Assembly (NCBI GenBank): GCA_963971575.1
Contig: OZ020616.1
Coordinates: 372,001 to 436,000, forward strand
Direction: 5' to 3'
Source: Liopterus haemorrhoidalis
Taxonomy: Eukaryota; Arthropoda; Insecta; Coleoptera; Dytiscidae
DNA length: 64,000 bases
Shown: in pieces, positions 1 through 13,800 of the stretch
Layout: the number at the start of each line of letters is the position of its first letter
Position numbering within the stretch: position 1 is the first letter of the stretch
Program-made: the position numbers and the translations under genes
Notes under the pieces: model-generated
Database searches by the model: none
The model's input: only the letters and a program-made list of their open reading frames with translations
What the model was told of the DNA's origin: nothing

Positions 1-1814
1 ACACCACCAACTTCAATTCTTCTTCCCGAACATGGAATACTGTCAGATATAAATCTTCCAAAAGCCACAACAAAAGGTATGGAGAGTTGTAAACAAAGTC
101 TTTCCATTATTACATCAATAAATTGATCTCCATTTCTGTTTTGATGGAAAGACACATCCACAACTGGAGGCATTGAGATGGAAATTTGTTGTGACATATT
201 GTTACCGTGTGAATTTCCACCACCAGATCGGACAGCGTGAAGTATTCTAGCCGAACCCGGAGGACCGTGTGAATCTGGTCTTATATCCTCAACTTCGATA
301 GACCGCACAGATAATTTAGCTTCTAACCCGCTATCGTTAAAAACATCTCCTGCAAACTGTATTTCTCCAACGTCTAACCGACAAAGACCTCTTGAGAAAT
401 CTCGGACTGGAGAACTTAACAACTCCTCACAATCTGCAAAAAGTGACAATTGAAATTCCTCTAAAAATACTTTAACAGTGATTTCTTTGTGCTTTGCTTC
501 GCCTTGACAAAAGAAAACTTCCAAGGATCGTACATTTTCATCTGTTTCGTTGTTAATTTCAACGGGCGATGGTGGCGGAGAGACTGAACCAGAATCCAAA
601 GGTCGAGAAGCGGATGAATCTGGTGATAACTCAACGAATAAACCTTCAGAAACATTATCCGCATACACAGCTAGAATTGTTGAAAGATCTCGCTGTCCGA
701 CTGTTACTTTAATGCTGTCTATTACACCGTCTATCTCCCAGGTTGGTGGTTTTGGAACTACACTCACCAGAACTGCAGATCGAGGGATAGTGATGGTTCT
801 TTTAACATCTAATCGAATACTGAGGGGTTCTAACATAACTTCTTGCATTTCTAGGGACGATGCCAGTGTCATAACAGCTCTAACCACCGTTGCACCTTCC
901 GCTCTTACTAAAATATTCTCAACAATCATCCCATTGTATTCTTTAAAAAAATTTTCAATGGTTAATTCTCCGGTATGTATAACAACTAAGTTCGGTGAAG
1001 CTGTTTTTTGCGGTAATAAAATAGTTGGACCGTGTAGATAAAGACCTAATTGTAATCGACTACCTGTAGTAATAGCGTGTTTTATTCGACCGATTGTCAT
1101 TTCGTATAATTTTGCAATTGCATTTGCTCGTGTTTTACCACTTGGTAAAAGTGGTTCTAAAAATCTTCGTAGCTGCAATGCAAGTTTGTAGAGTAAAGTG
1201 ATTTGTACGCGACCAACGTGAATCCTGAGACTTCCATCTGAGGTTACAGACGAGTCTGAACGTGCATATGATCCGGTGAGAGGGCCCATATCAGAACTGT
1301 GACAGATACAAGGGGCATGTCGAACGTATTTCGCTTCAAACACTTTATCTTCCTCGGCTGTTAGTACTCTTGTGTATAGTGTCACTTCAGCCAAATGATC
1401 CATTGCTAGGCTTGTTAAATAAGACCTCAGCACCATTTTTTCATTTGCTCGGAACATAATATCTGTTTCGAGACCTGTTAAGCGTAGTTCTAATAAATCA
1501 CTATCTGTGTCACATAAGCGTATCGTTACAGAGGCGAATCGAAGAGAATGACTGAATTTAACAGCTCCGGGTGGTACAGGTGGATCCACTTTGCCTCTTA
1601 AGAATATCACATGGATTCCATGCAAACAGACTGTTGATATTTCATTTATAATCTCCTTGTGTTTTATTATTTTATCATATAAATATCGTGCATATTTAAT
1701 AAGTGTGCGTAATGCATCCCTGTGTACTACAAAACTTATAGGACCTACGTCAGCTACTAGACTTTTTTCTACGCTGTGGAAATGGGAACGGAAATCTGGA
1801 CAGTTTGCTCGAAC
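1..1814 (-). CDS. Vps13: Vps13 exon 7 (continues past the left edge)
   Basis: Open for about 604 codons from the TTTCAG acceptor at 1817-1815 to the window edge. It holds further groove repeats, among them VGRVQITLLYKLALQL and GPTILLPQK followed by LVVIHTGELTIENFF. An acidic Ser/Pro loop (SPPPSPVEINNETDENVR) lies between them. The shape fits VPS13 repeat architecture, with short strands and variable loops. Confidence 0.88.
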
Positions 1815-4800
1815 CTGAAAGAAATCAAATAATTTTCAATAGATCTTTAAAAATGTATTACAAATTGTGAATTTTCACGCATTTTAGGATTTGTAGATAA
1901 TTAGTAAAGAGGCCAATAGAATTCTGAATGGCTAGCACAATATTTTTGTCATAATAGTATTAAAATAATTTTGGAAAATAATTTTTTTCTCCAGACTTAT
2001 GAGCGATGGCAATAGCAAGGACTGAGAACGGAACGAAAAAGAAATATCGATGTTAATTGAAATTTTTTAAAGAACAGAATAGAAAACGGATAATTTTTAA
2101 TTTTTTTTATTCAAGAACGAAAACGAAATTGATAACATTTAATGCCGGGTTTAACCGGTTCAAATTACTTTAGTTTACAGTTTGATTAATAGATATATGA
2201 TGAGGGAGTTAAAGACAATTTTTTTTATTACAAATACCCATTATATCTTTTCATCAGGCAATACTAAATTAAATAAACAATTGTAGATTAAAAAATTCCT
2301 TACTCTTTATTTGTTTTCTAAAAAGTTAAATCATTTATTTAATTAAAAATTGATCATTAAACACGATATATTAACTTAAAAATAAATATTTGTGTTATGA
2401 ATATTCCACCTATTATGGTAATAATTTTTTATTTTATTAAAAATAAGCATTAACATATATTTAGGGCTTTAGACTAATATTTTTATCTATTAATAGGTCT
2501 TGATTTTTAATTTAGATAACAATCGATTTCAGATAATCTAATAGGCCAGAACGGAAATATTTTTCTTTTTCATTCTGAACGGAAACAAGGTATTTTTTTC
2601 CGTTGTCAGTCCCTGCTTTTGTTCTGAAATATGAAATAGAGGGTTAACTTACCTTTCTGTACAAGACTTGTAGTATATCTTGCTGTGCAGGCAAATTACT
2701 GTCCGGTGAAATTGGAACATGTATAAGATCCAAATATTGTCCAGTAGCACTAGTATGTAACTTATCCGTAAGTGTCAACGTACCAACGGTCAACTGAACC
2801 GCCGGTCCATAATCCATAGTCGCTAAATCCATACAAGTCTTATCAACCCGCAGCATTAAATACGGCCTATCAACTCTCTCACTTGAACGAGAAAGTACGA
2901 TAGAAAATTCACCCAGAACAACTCGAGTAAGTCCACGAATGGTGTTAGAAGGTGAAACGTTATCTTCTAACCCTGGAAGATCAACGCAACGAGCCCAAGC
3001 TTCGGAAGCATCTTCACTGTGCTCGCTCGGTTCACTGGAACGTTCCGTAGTGGCCATCGGGGGGAGATCTGATGGTCTACGACTTCCGCGAACCGCTGAT
3101 AATCTACAAGTCGGTGGTCGATGTCTCCACGGGGCACGTACGGAGTTTTTAGTTTGCGCTAACTTCAAAATTGTCCAACGACCGATTATTAAATCTTGCG
3201 GGTATATTGTTCGACTTATTCCTCTACCTTCATGATACAATCGTAGACTTTTCTTCCAGTGTTCTTTAAATAATTGACCGACATGTTCCAGATAAGTTAA
3301 TAACATGACTATTTTTCTCTCGGAAACATTTAACTTGAGACTAGGCACTGTTATGTTTAGTTTGTATTCTGGTAATCCACATTCCGTTGGGGATTTGACG
3401 CAGCTTGAAAACACAAACAATATATTCATCTTTGATATTAAATGCATTTCTGTATCTATTTCTCTACGAGCATCCCTCCAATTTTCACCCGAATCACAAA
3501 ACAGTAGTTGTATATGAAATAAATCAATGTGTAATCTGGAGTATAGTTGTTCTTCTAATTCGTTTTGTGTAGCTTCTTCTAATGCCGATACATCACCAAG
3601 TGGTGCTAATTCTGTGCGAACGACAAGGCGACCCAGGTCTATAATTAATTGGCTCCCACTTTTATTCACTGCTCCGTATTCCGGGACTACAATGTATGGG
3701 ACTCGTATGTCCAGATTTAGATCCACTCTTTTCTCCAGGGCGTTTCGAACATATCGAATTGTTTTATTGGGTAGTTCGTGGAAAAGAAAATTATTTGAGT
3801 CTTCGAAATGGTTCTTTACCAAATCTCCACCTTCCAAAAATTCTAATAATTCAGCCACTGCATGCTGAAAACAAAATAAACTGGTGTTAAGTGTGCATTT
3901 TCACACATTTGAAGATTTTACAGATATTTAGTATAGTTATTTTATTTTCACATGTTCTCTGTGATAAATCTTCAGTGTCATTACCGACAGATACACAAGT
4001 TGAAAAAAGCAAAATATGCCAGAATATAATGCATAGTTGAAAGAGTGCCGAGCGCAGCATTGCGTCCCTTATTTTACTTACAGTGTGAAATACAATCCCG
4101 CAAGCTTCTAAGCTGCACCATAGCCTGCATCCGATCCCATCGCTGTCTGACGGATACCTCTCATAATCTACACTGAATACATTCGGGGTCATCGATGTTT
4201 TACTGTCGGTTTCGTTCGCGATCGCTCCATTGCAATGATGCTCGGCACTTATCAGCGGCACCAGGTGGTCCTCCAGGTTGGCCCCCTCCAGAACCAGCCC
4301 CTCGGCACGCCCTGATATCTTCATGCACCTGGTTCCAGGGGCGGTTTCCACAGATGCCAGCATCTACAAATATCAAATGTTAATAGTCCGACCCTATTGC
4401 CATGAAGCGCCCGCTTCAGCCCCCATATACTTGGGTGCCCCAATGACATTTTTTTTTTAAATACTGTGTTGCACTTTTGTTTGAATTAGTTTTGGCGGGT
4501 TGCTAACGTAAGAGTTTTCCTTCACTCAAGTTAAATTCATTTGTTTTTGTATTTGTTTTATTAGTAAAAATGTATTTTTTTGTTTAAATAATTGTTTTCC
4601 TGCTACAGATGTTTGTAAATGGGTATAATTATTATAAAATATCGTATGTTTATAAATTTTATGTCCTATTTCACTTGTTATCACCGGGTTTATTAAATTT
4701 TTGTGTATTTCCTCGATATAAAATTTTATTACTCCAGAACTATGTTGAATTAAGAAATGAAATTTTGACAGTAAATAGTTGGAACCCTACTGAATGTCCC

Positions 4801-7800
4801 CTAAAAATGTAATTTCTTAATTCTAAAAGGTTTTTGAAATACTAATTTTTAAGTATATTTTCATATATACCAATTCGCTGTTTAGTTGGAGGTTCTGCCG
4901 TTGTAGCTCGTAGCGCTGTGTTACAACAATGGCCAAGCAGTTGACATCTCGAGTTTTGCGATACATTTTTATTGAAAAAACTAGTCAAAAGTTGCCATCG
5001 AATTCAAAAAACATTAAAAACAATTAAATTAACACCTTAAGAAATTTTTTAGATAATTATTTCATCCTAGTCGAGTGTTTGTGAAAAAATATGAGTATAA
5101 CAAAATAGCGTCTCTCAGTAAGCAGAATTTCGCATTTTAGAAAATTAATATTGCAACTCTGGAGCTGATTTAAGAAATTTGGTAGGTATACACGTCTTAT
5201 TTAAGAAATTTTTTACCCCTTGACACTGTTTTGTTGATGTATTTTGTTTATTTTTTTGTTTTTTGTAACAATTTTTTTACGTGTAAGAGAGAGATGGAGG
5301 CCTTCTTCCATGTATTGGAGAGAGACAGCATAATATTGGTAAAAATATTTTATTTTTTCATATAAAGGTTTTCAGGCTACATATGTTTGTAAGTGGGTAT
5401 AAGTATTATAAAATATCATACATTTATAATTTTTATGCCCAATTTCACTTGAAATTTCTGGTTTTATTAATTTTTTGTGTATTCCCTCCTTATCGAATTT
5501 TATTACTCCAGAACTATGGTAAATTAAGAAAAGAAATTTTTATAGTAAATAGACAAAACTCTACTGAGTGCCCCCTAAAAATTTAATTTCTTAATTCTAA
5601 AAGATTTTTGAAATATTTATTTTCAAACATTTTTGTATATACCCCAATTCGTTGTTTAGTTCGCGGCCCGCCGTTGTGGCGTTAGTGTCGCAACAATGGC
5701 CAAGCAGTTGACATACCGCCTTTTGCGCTACATTTTTAATGATAAAACTAGTAAAAAGTTAACATCGAATTTAAAAAATAATAAAAACGTTTAAATTAAC
5801 AGCTGTAGAAACTTTTTGGGTAATTATTTCACCTTAGTTGAGTGTGTGTCAAAAAATATGAGTATAACAAAATAGCGTCTCTGAGCAAGTAGAATTTCGC
5901 GTTTTAGAAAATTAATATTTCAACTCTGGAGGTAATTTAAGAAATTTAAAATGTGTACACGTTTCAGTTAAGGCCTTTTTTAACTGCTGATCGAGTTTGG
6001 TTTCTGGATTTTGTAATTTTTTGTAGTTTTTATAGGTCCGGGGTTGCCGTGTGTTGCAGAGAGATGGAACGAGCTCTGGAGACATGTGTTGGAGAGAGAC
6101 GAAAACATTTTCAGAAAAATGGTAATATTTTTAAATAAAGCCTAAAAAATATGTATGTGTTGTGTAAAATTGTGCTTTTGGGGGATTATTGGGGAAAATA
6201 TTTTTATTTGTTTGTAAATTTATACTTGTAATATTTTCAATGGTAAGTAAGCAATGTGTTGGAGAGAGATAGAGCTAGCCCAGCTGCCGTGTGTTAGAAA
6301 GAGACAGCATCTACAAATGTTTTTTTTTTTTTGTAAAAAATAAAAAAGCTATTAGGTTTGTATCACTAAAAAGGAACTTTTGGGAATTGTTGGGATGTTT
6401 TTTTTTTGCTTTTACCATTAAAAATTAGTCCTAGGTTGCTGTGTGTACAAGAGAGATGAGAGACGACAACAATTTTGTGTTTTTTTAATAAATGTTTAAA
6501 AATTATTTGAATGTGTCTTTAAAAAGGAACTTTTGGGTCTAATTGGGATGGGATTTTCTCCTGAAACTTATTGTCTAGGGATGTTGTGTGTAGAAGAGAG
6601 ATGGAGATATACCAGTTACAATGGGTAAGAGAGAGACAATAACAATTTTAAAATAACTATGCTACAATAAAGGAAATGAAAGTCAATAGCCCTGTTCGTA
6701 GAGCCATTTCTAACTGTATATTATCGACAGAAGCAAGGGCAGTTATTTTAACGCCTTTCTGCAAATTCTGCGCTTGCGTTTGAAGATAATAAACCGTTCA
6801 AAATGACTCTACGAACAGAGCCAGTGGCGCACCAAGCGGGGGGGCTGGGGGCCCGACCACAATTTGATAGGGGGATCTTTTTTTTGTCGTCACTTGTATT
6901 TTAAAAGTGAGGACCTTTTTTTTAGATCATCACTTGAAATTTAGAAGTCTTAAATAATTTTGTCTTCCGCCCTCCCCCAACAAAAATTCCTGGTGCGCCA
7001 CTGTCTATATTTAAGAAAATAAAAGAATTCTTTTATTTTCTTTTATCAGTTTTTCTTACAAGATTTTTCAATAACTTAATTGATAACCCTAATGTTTTAA
7101 GTAAATTTAATATTCATGTTCCCTTTTACAAAATTGGAAATACTAAATTTTTAATATTATCTAATAGTAGAACTAATTCTGCATATAATGCCCCAATTAA
7201 TCATTGTCCTATTCATAAAGTTGTGTGCTAGCCACTAAATCTTCAATTTTTTTCTAAACTATTTAAAGTCTGAGGATTTCAAAAATTCAAACCGCAGGTC
7301 TCTCTCTCTTACCGTTTTTGAGATATGATTGTTTGGAAAATTAAAGTTGGCATTTCTATATTTAAAAAAAAATTATAAATAGGTACATAATAATATTAAA
7401 AAAATAATAAATAAAATAATGTAAACCTTTGTTTGTTAATAATAATAATAATAATAATAGTTTATTTATTTAGCTAATGCTAGTAAGATCCATATTAACA
7501 AACATAAACATATAAACATTATAATAAACATTCAAATCAAATTTAATCCTTATTTTGTCAATTTAAACCATTATTTGTCCACTTAGTTCATGCAAAACGT
7601 GATTTTTGTCAAATTTAAATATCGATTTTTCGTAATTTAGTGCTTTAAAATTTTAATAACATATTTGAATTAATTTTTTGGGACCTTAAAAATAAGTAGG
7701 TCGTAAAATTAGGTTCCAAACTTGTTGCAAATTGGTTTGTAATGTTTTCTACAATAATTTCAAAACTATTAGTGTGATAAATCATATTTTGAATGTTATC

Positions 7801-10800
7801 TTCTCAAATATTTTTAATATCAGTCCTGCCTACGAAATCCTGTAAACTATGAAAATTCACAGTTTATATATTTTTTCAGATAAACAGGTTTCGTCGCATA
7901 AATGTTTACGTAATTTCTGCTAATGATATAAAGATAAAATTTCCTTATCAACTTATTTAAGAGGATTAATTATTTTTTTAATCCCATACTAATTCATTTG
8001 TGGTTAACAAAACATCGAGATAACATTAAAATGTCTTTCTTATAAATTCTAAGTTATTTTTTGTACGTATTTTAACATTGAATATATTGGGTCTCGTGAA
8101 AGTGTAGTTATTTTTGAAAATTTGCGTATTAAATCAAAAACTATATCTCAAAAATGGTAAGAAATAGAGACCTAAGGTTTAAATCTTTAAAAAATTTAGT
8201 TTTACGATGTTTTTCTGTAATATTTGGTCCGTAATGACCTAAAACTAATTGGTAAAATTTTGATTTTATTTTGTAAATTTCAAAAATTCATATCTCAAAA
8301 ATGGTAAGAGGTAGAGACTTGAGATTTGAATTTTTGGAATTCTTACACCTTGTTTTGTGTAGAAAAAATTAATGTTTGGTCCGTAATGACCTAAAACTAT
8401 TGAAAATTTTGATTTTTTTGTAAATTTAAAAATTCATATCTCAAAAAAGGTAAGACATAGAGATTTGAGGTTTGAATTTTTGGAATTCTCACACCTTGTT
8501 TGTTCTAGAAAAAATTAATGTTTGGTCGGTAATGACCTAAAACTATTAGGGAAATTTTTGAAACTTTTTGTAATTTTAAAAATTCATATCTCAAAAAAGG
8601 TAAGAAATAGAGACTTGAGGTTTGAATTTTTGGAATTCTCACACCTTGTTTTGTCTAGAAAAATATAATGTTTGGTCCGTAATGACCTAAAACTATTAGG
8701 GAAAATTTTCAAACTTTTTGTAATTTTAAAAATTCATATCTCAAAAAAGGTAAGAAATAGAGACTTGAGGCTTGAATTTTTGGAATTCTCACACCTTGTT
8801 TTGTCTAGAAAAAATTAATGTTTGGTCCGTAATGACCTAAAACTATTAGGGAAAAATTTGATTTTTTTTGGAATTTTAATAAATTCATATCTCATAAAAG
8901 GTAAGAAATAGAGACTTGAGATTTGAGTTTTTGGAATTCTCACACCTTGTTTTGTCTAGAAAAAATTAATGTTTGGTCCGTAATGACCTAAAACTATTAG
9001 GGAAAATTTTAATTTTAATGGAATTTAAAAAAAATCTTATCTCAAAAAAGGTAAGAGATAGAGACTTGAGGTTTAAATTTTTGGAATTCTCACAACTTAT
9101 TTTGTCTAGAAAAAATTAATGTTTGGTCCGTAATGACCTAAAACTATTAGGGAAAAATTTGATTTTTTTTGGAATTTTAATAAATTCATATCTCATAAAA
9201 GGTAAGAAATAGAGACTTGAGATTTGAATTTTTGGAATTCTCACACCTTGTTTTGTCTAGAAAAAATTAATGTTTGGTCCGTAATGACCTAAAACTATTA
9301 GGGAAAAATTTGATTTTTTTTGGAATTTTAATAAATTCATATCTCATAAAAGGTAAGAAATAGAGACTTGAGATTTGAATTTTTGGAATTCTCACACCTT
9401 GTTTTGTCTAGAAAAAATTAATGTTTGGTCCGTAATGACCTAAAACTATTAGGGAAAAATTTGATTTTTTTTGGAATTTTAATAAATTCATATCTCATAA
9501 AAGGTAAGAAATAGAGACTTGAGATTTGAATTTTTGGAATTCTCACACCTTGTTTTGTCTAGAAAAAATTAATGTTTGGTCCGTAATGACCTAAAACTAT
9601 TAGGGAAAATTTTGATTTTAATGGAATTTAAAAAAAATCTTATCTCAAAAAAGGTAAGAGATAGAGACTTGAGGTTTAAATTTTTGGAATTCTCACAACT
9701 TATTTTGTCTAGAAAAAATTAATGTTTGGTCCGTAATAACCTAAAACTATTAGGGAAAAATTTTCTTTATGTTTTATCAAAAAATGTCTCAAATAAAAGT
9801 TGTTAGTTATTGCTTTTATAGCAACTTTTGTTCAATAATTTTTTTCGAAATATTTTTCTGTTGTGAAATATTCGGAAAAATCTTAAAATCGACACGAGTA
9901 AACTTCCATTTTTAGTCATCCGATTTTTACCAAAAGTTGATCAACTCGTGCCATTTATGGCAGAATCTTAAATATGAAATTTCATAAAAATCCTTTCAGC
10001 CGAATTTGTTCTGCACGTGTACACAGACAGACGGACAGACATCATGCTAAAAATAGTCAAAACGTTATGTAGGGACCTCAATTCGTAGAGATCCATCGAA
10101 ATCTCGAAACGTCAAAATCGGTATGATATAACACAATACCTCCCTTATATATGTTGGCGGTCGGTAAAAATTCACATTAATTCTTTAAATGAATAAAAAT
10201 TAAACCTATTTATGTTGTTTTTTTTTTTTTTTTCTTTATTATACTGTTGTAATTATTTTGTAAAATTTACTAGTGTCACTATTATTGGGTTTTACCTGTT
10301 GTGTGGCCAAAATTGTTATAAATATAAATAAATAACATCAATACATGAATGTTCATACACTCTAGAGTGAAATAATAAACATACGTCGGATATTAATAAG
10401 CAGAATATCCACTAGCGGCAGCTACGTCACAATGACGGATTGTTTAAAATGTAAAAGTATTTATAATAATTTTTTACAAAAAAAAATAAAATAAATTTAC
10501 ATAATTAAATATACCAGTGTGTATAATAACTGCTAATGTTCATGAATAAAATATAAAAATAATGAGTCATTGGAGCCGGCTCCAATACACCACTGGGTTT
10601 AGGTAATTAAAACACTTACCTGTGTCAATGTTAAAACTAACACCTCTCTTCCAACTCTCATAAGAGCAAGCGTTAAATTTCCTATTGTCAAATTATATTT
10701 ATGTTCAATCCTATGAAATTCACTCCCTGTCGAAATGGATGTTTCCGATGTAGGGGTTTCAATATAACCGATCATCTTACACAGCTGGATCCTCTCCGGG

Positions 10801-13800
10801 CTCGGAAGCATGGACCACAAACTACTCTTAGCCGACGGACTCTTCTCTTGCCCGACAACATAATCCTCTTCGTTCTGTTGTTCGTGTCTTAACTTCAACA
10901 AGGCATGTTGCCTTGCGATAACAACGTTAACAATATCAAGAGTATCTTCATATTTTTGTAGATCGAGTTTCAATTCGGTGTCATTTGGATTTAGCAGCAC
11001 CCTTCGATAGGCTTCTCGATACAAACGGTAGTTGGCTCTGATGGATGATATCCTGCGCCAGGTGTAAGGTCGAATTCGTTGTTCTAATACACATTCGTAA
11101 GCGTAATGCCACCAAGATTTCAGACTTTTAAGTATTGTTTCTGTAGGCCTTATTGATAAGTATCGTCGACTTATAAACATCCTGGTTAGAGAGTCTGTTA
11201 CGGCACATATTGATAAGTACTGTTCTCTCGTGACTTGCATCGTTAGATCTTGGAGCATTACATCGACCAATACCTTTAATAAACGACCACCGTTTGATTT
11301 ATTTATAATGAATTTTATCTTGCATGTCATCGGTTTAACCACTGAAAGAAACAAGAAATTCGTTAAAAACGCAGCACTGCAACTAATGCGTCAATCGCCG
11401 ATACTCCCAAATTTTCCCCGCTCAAAATATACAGAGTGTAACAGACAGATAGTCTAGATCAGTGTTTCTCAATTGAAAACCTACCGCGGACCAGTCAAAT
11501 ATTTAATTTTGTATCGCGGACCCCTAAAAATAAATGTACTAATAAACAAACTATATATGTAAACTCTACATCAGCGGTTTCCAAAGTGGGAGGCGCGACC
11601 CTCTTGGGGGTCGTACAAGATTCACAAGGGGGTCGCGGGTCGCAGGATTTTCCACATTAGCTGTTATTAAAACAAAATATCGCGCACAGTTAATAGTGGA
11701 AGACGAAATAAGAGTGGCTCTTTCTTCATACAAACCGCGATTTAACGAATTATGTGCGAAGAAACAAGCCCACCCAGCAAACATTCAACTAACGGCCTAA
11801 TGCTGGCAAACTGCTTTTATGCTGGTAAATTACTGGCACCAAAAGTAAGTGCAACGCCAGTATTAATAATGTACTTCACATTTGTATTTCGCATTCCGCC
11901 TATACGAAGTACTTTACCAGCATTTTATAAGCACTCTTCTTCACTCATACTTTTTACTTAAAACCATCAGAAATAAATCTTGCAACTAATGCGATTATTT
12001 TGCACTTTACCGTTGCTGGGCCGGCAACTGATACATCAATGGGCCAGTAACGGCCACGGGGACACCGGGGTACTGGCCCATTACTTTCAATGCCGGGGAG
12101 TATGTGCTTTACCAGTACTGGCCCGTATAAAAATGTTTGCTGGGCATACTTCATATTAAAATTGATTTTTATTACATTTTTAATTTATGTTGTGAAAGGA
12201 AATATTTAGGAATTAGAGAAACTATTTACATTACATATTTTTGCTACTTTTGTGATTATTATTTCAATAAAGAAATTATTTACAAATTGTTTATAAATTT
12301 TCTAAATAGGGGGGGGGGCGCCAGAGATGGGATTTTTTCTAAGGGGGTCGTTACTGAACAAAGTTTGGAAACCGCTGCTCTACATATATCTTAGTAATAA
12401 AAAATCACTGAAAAATGAACAAAATACACAGAAAATGAACAAAATATCATAAAAAAATTAACACAAAATCTCAAAAATAATAATTTATAAGACTTTCGCG
12501 GACCACTAAAATTTTACTAAAGACCACCAGTGGTCCCCAGAAAAATTTTAGTGGTCCGCGAAAGTTTTTATATGTGTTTTTTGTAGTTTTTTATTTTATT
12601 TTTTATGCACATTTTTTATGTAAATAATTTATATTTTGTTTATTTTCTGTAAACTTCCTGTGATTTTCTACAAATAAAATAAATGTATTTAATAGCACAT
12701 TAAATATATTTGTTTTCTTGCAAAAAATTAACCAAAAATTATTATTAGTGGTCCGCGTTAGAAATTTATATATTATACTGGTCCGCGGTGCGTTTTTGGT
12801 TGAGAAACACTGGTCTAGATCAGTGATGTTCAACCGAAACGATTGATGGGCTCAAAAAAATCTTACTGGTCGATTGTGGGCCGCACATATAAACAGGATA
12901 AATTAATTACATTACTATATTTTATATTCTTTAATAATTTTATTTAAATCATCAATAAAATTAAAAATCAAGCTTCAAACTAAATTTTAATGTGAAATTT
13001 GTTTTTTAGGGTTTTGTAGGTATGACCAAAAAACCCTTATACCGTCTGTCTGTTCGGTAAAAATTGTAGCCAAACGGTTAAACCGAGATAGTTGAAATTT
13101 GGCATGCTTATACAACTCTTTGACCCGCACATAGGAAAAATACTAAAGCATCTAAAAAAACATATCCACCTAAAAATACAAACAAATATGTGCTCATCGA
13201 AAAAAAAATATTTTTTAAAAATTCTGAATAGGATATCAAATGAAAGCCCTTAGTACGTGGATTAACGATCAAAATTTTATTTTTGCAAAATAAATTATTT
13301 AGACGCGATTTTTGCCAGAATTGTGCAAAAAAAAAAAAATTGTCCAACACCCTGTAGCCCAGTTAGTTTAAACTAAAAATCTGAAAAAATTCTTAGTAAT
13401 GTACATTGTTGTGAACCGGAATAGTACAACAGACATTTTTGATCAAATTATGTTTTCGGAAAATAACGCATTTTTGTGTTTTTTGCTTGACCATGTAAAA
13501 TATTTAATAACTTATCTAAGACTGTGAACCAGCATGCTTTGATAGTGTAATGGCTAGCATGCTCCCGTTCTAATTTGCAAACTAACGTTCGTTCCGCTCT
13601 CTAGGCAAATTTATATTTTGTTTTTTTTTTTTTCATTTTTATTTTGTTTAAATTATTTTTTCAAAATTCTAGATATATTTGGACAAATGTTGCATTTAAT
13701 TTTTAAAAGCGTATTCAGAATTGAAAGAAAATGTTGAGAAATTTAATCCTTGCCTATCAAATGTTTATAGTATTGTCTTTTGTCTGGTCACCTAATTAGG

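Larger units (their letters stand above)
4364..10619 (-). other. Vps13 intron 4, 6.3 kb, mostly repeats
   Basis: Contains the 774-bp tandem duplication, a run of agagagatgg motifs, two small MITEs (6690-7003), an inverted satellite monomer (about 7243-7360), the 151-bp array and the end of its host element. 7460-8100 and 10200-10600 are plain AT-rich sequence with nothing recognised. Confidence 0.75.
11572..12377. mobile_element. hAT element inserted in the outer hAT
   Basis: Ends CAGCGGTTTCCAAAG / TTTGGAAACCGCTG with an exact 8-bp target duplication CTCTACAT at 11564-11571 and 12378-12385. It retains the 3' end of a transposase gene. Confidence 0.92.
11460..12812. mobile_element. hAT-type element, outer member of a three-deep nest
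   Basis: Ends CAGTGTTTCTCAATTG / GGTTGAGAAACACTG are inverted repeats extended by a shared CGCGGACC block. The flanks GTCTAGAT at 11452-11459 and 12813-12820 are an exact 8-bp target duplication, diagnostic of hAT. Near its centre, 12497-12568 has a further inverted repeat (TTCGCGGACCACTAAAATTTT). Confidence 0.92.

Noticed and set aside
461..1041. ORFs of 67 and 163 codons at 461-664 (minus) and 550-1041 (plus)
   Set aside because: Both are out of frame with the long Vps13 exon 1-1814, which has the family motifs.
2939..3868. Several plus-strand ORFs opposite 2653-3864
   Set aside because: Antisense shadows of Vps13 exon 6.
3887..4081. Extension of the exon-5 ORF past 4082
   Set aside because: Reads through a strong GTAAGT donor into the intron; exon 6 joins in phase and completes the family motif.
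7437..7457. (AAT)n microsatellite, also near 54306
   Set aside because: Ordinary short microsatellites.
8100..9770. CRISPR-like array
   Set aside because: Repeats are 151 bp, contiguous and without unique spacers, in a eukaryotic intron; a tandem satellite.
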